Shown here: piece after piece, positions 19,114 through 21,011 of the stretch
How the letters are laid out: each line of letters opens with the position of its first letter
Numbering within the stretch: position 1 is the stretch's first letter
Assembly: GCA_021441665.1 (NCBI GenBank)
Contig: JAGYYN010016361.1
Coordinates: 1-21,011, forward strand
Reading direction: 5' to 3'
Length of the DNA: 21,011 nt
Source of the DNA: Euplotes cf. woodruffi 2 WChen-2021
Taxonomy: Eukaryota; Ciliophora; Spirotrichea; Euplotida; Euplotidae
Program-made: the position numbers and the translations under genes
Notes under the pieces: model-generated
The model's database searches: none
Told to the model about the DNA's origin: nothing
Seen by the model: the letters and a program-made list of their open reading frames with translations, nothing else

Positions 19114-20101
19114 CTAAGCGTGTGAGTATCTGCTTTCAGTAAGTGTGTCTCTTGCTTTCGACTCTTCATCAAATCTCGATTGATTCGGCTCTGATACGAG
19201 TTCTTCATCAAGAATGTCTTTGATTTTCTTCCTGTATAGTTTAATATTTTTAACTTTTTTTCAGCATTGATTCATCGAATGATCTCTTGCTGCCTTTCCC
19301 GTTCGATATCGTGCTCAGCTCTGTTCTGCTTCTTCCTGTCGTAGTTGTGGCTCATTCAGTTGACTCTCACTACGATCTCTCCGCTGTCTTCAGTTTCGAA
19401 ATCGAATCTAAAGTAAGTGGTCAGTAATGAGAAGGCTAGATGAAGTAAATTGTGAACCTGTTGATGATGTCTCTTTCGCCTTTTTCATTTGTGGTGTAGC
19501 TTTGAATAATGTCTTCAAGTTCAATTACCTTAACAGAGCCTCCTAAAAAGAACGAGTGTATCTCGTTATTGAAGGTGCCTCGTGGCTTCCAGGTTTGAAT
19601 CCTGAACTCGTGGCTTCCTTCTTGCCCAGGGAACTGTAAAGCGCCATATCCTTCAATTCTCTGCCTGTTCCAGGAATCTCAGGAATTGACTTGGAATAAG
19701 AGATGCGGTCTTGCTGAACTTTCTTCATTATGAGTCTGGATGAACTGTAAGTCAAACGGGAATGAAAAGTTAGACTGGTACACCTTTTGCATTTGATATT
19801 CGATCACCTTCGCCATTGAAAACTGTGTGATACTTTCGCGTTTATTAATTATATCCTGATCGCCTTCGACTCCTAAAGTATCGTAGCGGTTGAAGTCGTC
19901 GAATTCCCAGTTTTCAGGGACCCAGACTTTATAATTCAAATTGACTCTCGGTTCGTCAAAGCCGACTGCCTGGACGATCTCCCCAGTGTAGTTGACTCTG
20001 GTCTTGCCAGACTCAGGGGCGTCTGCAAAACCAGTTCCGATGAGGTTATCCTGAAGTTGTACTTCTTTGCGAATAAATGCAAGACCGAGTGCTTCCGCCA
20101 T
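19114..20101 (-). CDS. MKS1: MKS1-like B9-domain ciliary transition-zone protein
   Basis: MKS1 is a peripheral part of the Meckel/B9 complex that gates the base of the cilium. The start MAEALGLAFIRKEVQLQD at 20101 is followed by a full B9 domain: VNYTGEIVQAVGFDEPRVNL (about 38-57), WVPENWEFDDFNRYDTLGV, SFPFDLQFIQ, LLFQVNSCDSWNRQRIEGYG, SHEFRIQTWKPRG, SFFLGGSVKV, ETEDSGEIVVRVNC. The WxRxRxEGYGA, TWxP and FF[IL]GGS patterns are those of human MKS1. Introns are at 19408-19457 (50 bp) and 19232-19254 (23 bp), and the charged tail ends RYSHA-TAG. The total closes at exactly 304 residues. TGA is Cys three times, including the conserved VNC. Human MKS1 has about 559 residues; here the region before the B9 domain is nearly absent. 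No frameshift is needed. Confidence 0.92.
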
Positions 20102-20104
20102 TAT

Positions 20105-20759
20105 TTAAAATTTTATCATAAATTGAATGAATCTTCAACCAAATTGTACTTGAAGCCAAATAAACGAAATAAGCAACAAAGCAGACATCAGCGGTGCACC
20201 CAATAGCCCTCCAAGTAGCCAATCTAACAGCTTTGAGCACTCAGAAGAATGCAATTGAAATGATAAATACGATTTCTTGATTGAAGACTGATGCCAACTA
20301 GATTCAGATTCATCTGACGAATATTAATTTCTCTCCATAAGAACACTTTCTCAATAATCTCTATCTCATCTTTTTTGGGGTCATAAGAAGTCCTGGGTTC
20401 AATTTTGCATTTAAAATAAAAAAAATTGATATTTTTAAATTGTGGATTTTCCAGTGGATCCAGTAAATGTGAAATAATAGGATCTTTACTCTAAAATATC
20501 AATTTAAGTTACCACCTATTCAGAATAGACAATTGAGATCGGTATAAAATAGAGATACTGGCTTTACCAAAATCATAAGTAAATTTGATATTTAAAACAT
20601 TAATCAGCTTTATATAAGATTTCTGATATTTAGACTGTGCTTTCAAAACAGATGTGGCTGAAGTCTTCACACTTCTTCGTTTTATTTAATATATCAGGAA
20701 GAATATCTTACCAAGAATTCTTTATGATCACTGTTATTGCTTGTCAGAAAAGAAGGCTC
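20105..20759 (-). CDS. Fragments of a possible transmembrane protein, structure unresolved
   Basis: Minus-strand blocks look coding: SFLTSNNSDHKEFL (from 20759), CEDFSHICFEST, LINVLNIKFTYDFGKAS, then SHLLDPLENPQFKNINFFYF and KIEPRTSYDPKKDEIEI..VFLWREIN. Hydrophobic stretches follow near 20270-20110 in two frames (VFIISIAFFCVL and LLGAPLMSALLLISFIWL). Joining them needs an AAA-TAA shift at 20682-20687 or a 37-bp intron, a 28-bp intron or shift near 20630, a ~27-bp intron near 20500, and one further join that I could not settle. One frame stops at 20105, three bases before the MKS1 start. A weak resemblance to TMEM231 (INVLNIKF..DF against the family's VLGVQL..F) is not enough to name it. It could also be two genes. 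Confidence 0.35.
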
Positions 20760-21011
20760 CTATTAACAACTAATCGATTTTTTAAAGAAGCTAATATAAA
20801 TCTGATTTCAGAAACAAAATGTATTTTATATCGTGACTGAAGACATATTACGAACTGGTTAATGTTAAATTATATGTCGATGCTGAAACCGGAGATGTAG
20901 TAGTTTTTTACTTGTTTTTACTCAATTTGAATAGTTGAATTATTCTTTAATGGTTATCACCTGTTTGATCAAGGTAAGGAGTGATTTGAAGTAGAAACTG
21001 ATTTAAAATTA

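Noticed and set aside
20373-20380. TTTTGGGG, matching one Euplotes telomere unit
   Set aside because: It occurs once, not in tandem, and is explained by a coding stretch on the other strand (DPKK).
20637-20840. Plus-strand open frame (MLSKQMWLKSSHFFV...)
   Set aside because: The minus strand here carries better coding-like blocks with plausible short introns, and the plus frame shows no family features.
1-21011. tRNA or rRNA genes, CRISPR arrays, terminal inverted repeats of transposons, or virus-derived elements
   Set aside because: None were visible on either strand by eye.

Overview
The window is nuclear DNA from a ciliate that uses the Euplotes code: TGA is read as cysteine, and TAA and TAG are the stops. 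The clearest proof is the METTL3 homologue, where two in-frame TGA codons fall exactly on zinc-finger cysteines of the family. In the MKS1 homologue another TGA falls on a cysteine that the human protein, as I recall it, also has. Most introns are 22-29 bp with GT...AG ends, and the DNA is AT-rich, which also fits Euplotes. I see about 15 genes on both strands and no C4A4/G4T4 telomere repeat. Because Euplotes somatic chromosomes are normally gene-sized, a 21 kb multigene stretch is most likely germline (micronuclear) DNA or a joined assembly; that part is inference.

The dominant signal is recoding. At least 13 positions in seven genes read ...AAA-TAA or AAA-TAG, and coding resumes immediately in the +1 frame. 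This is the programmed +1 frameshift known from Euplotes. Three further junctions need a +2 step (or an unusual intron), and several AAG-TAA sites can be read either as a +1 shift or as a short intron with the same outcome. When introns and shifts are applied, coding lengths close as whole codons from start to stop.

Layout: 1-2181 (+) 3' part of a coiled-coil/low-complexity protein with two shifts. 2283-3436 (-) unknown protein with two +1 shifts. 3474-3933 (-) small unknown protein. 4038-4256 (+) 72-residue protein. 4486-5847 (+) secreted LBP/BPI-fold lipid-binding protein. 5932-6361 and 6533-7086 (+) two small intron-containing genes. 7180-10199 (-) a ~967-residue disordered protein that needs six recoding events. 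10200-10697 is AT-rich spacer. 10698-11807 (-) WD40 protein. 12013-14535 (+) Lys/Asp-rich then coiled-coil protein with a terminal shift. 14784-15169 (-) small two-exon gene. 15267-16645 (-) METTL3 m6A methyltransferase. 16860-17300 is a GC-rich island unlike everything else. 17251-19001 (+) disordered protein with up to five shifts. 19114-20101 (-) MKS1, the B9-domain ciliary transition-zone protein. 20105-20759 (-) fragments of a possible membrane protein.

The genes do not form an operon. Recognised roles are mRNA adenosine methylation (METTL3), ciliary gate assembly (MKS1) and extracellular or luminal lipid binding (BPI-like). The many Lys/Glu-rich coiled-coil proteins would suit a ciliate cytoskeleton, but none of them can be named from sequence alone.
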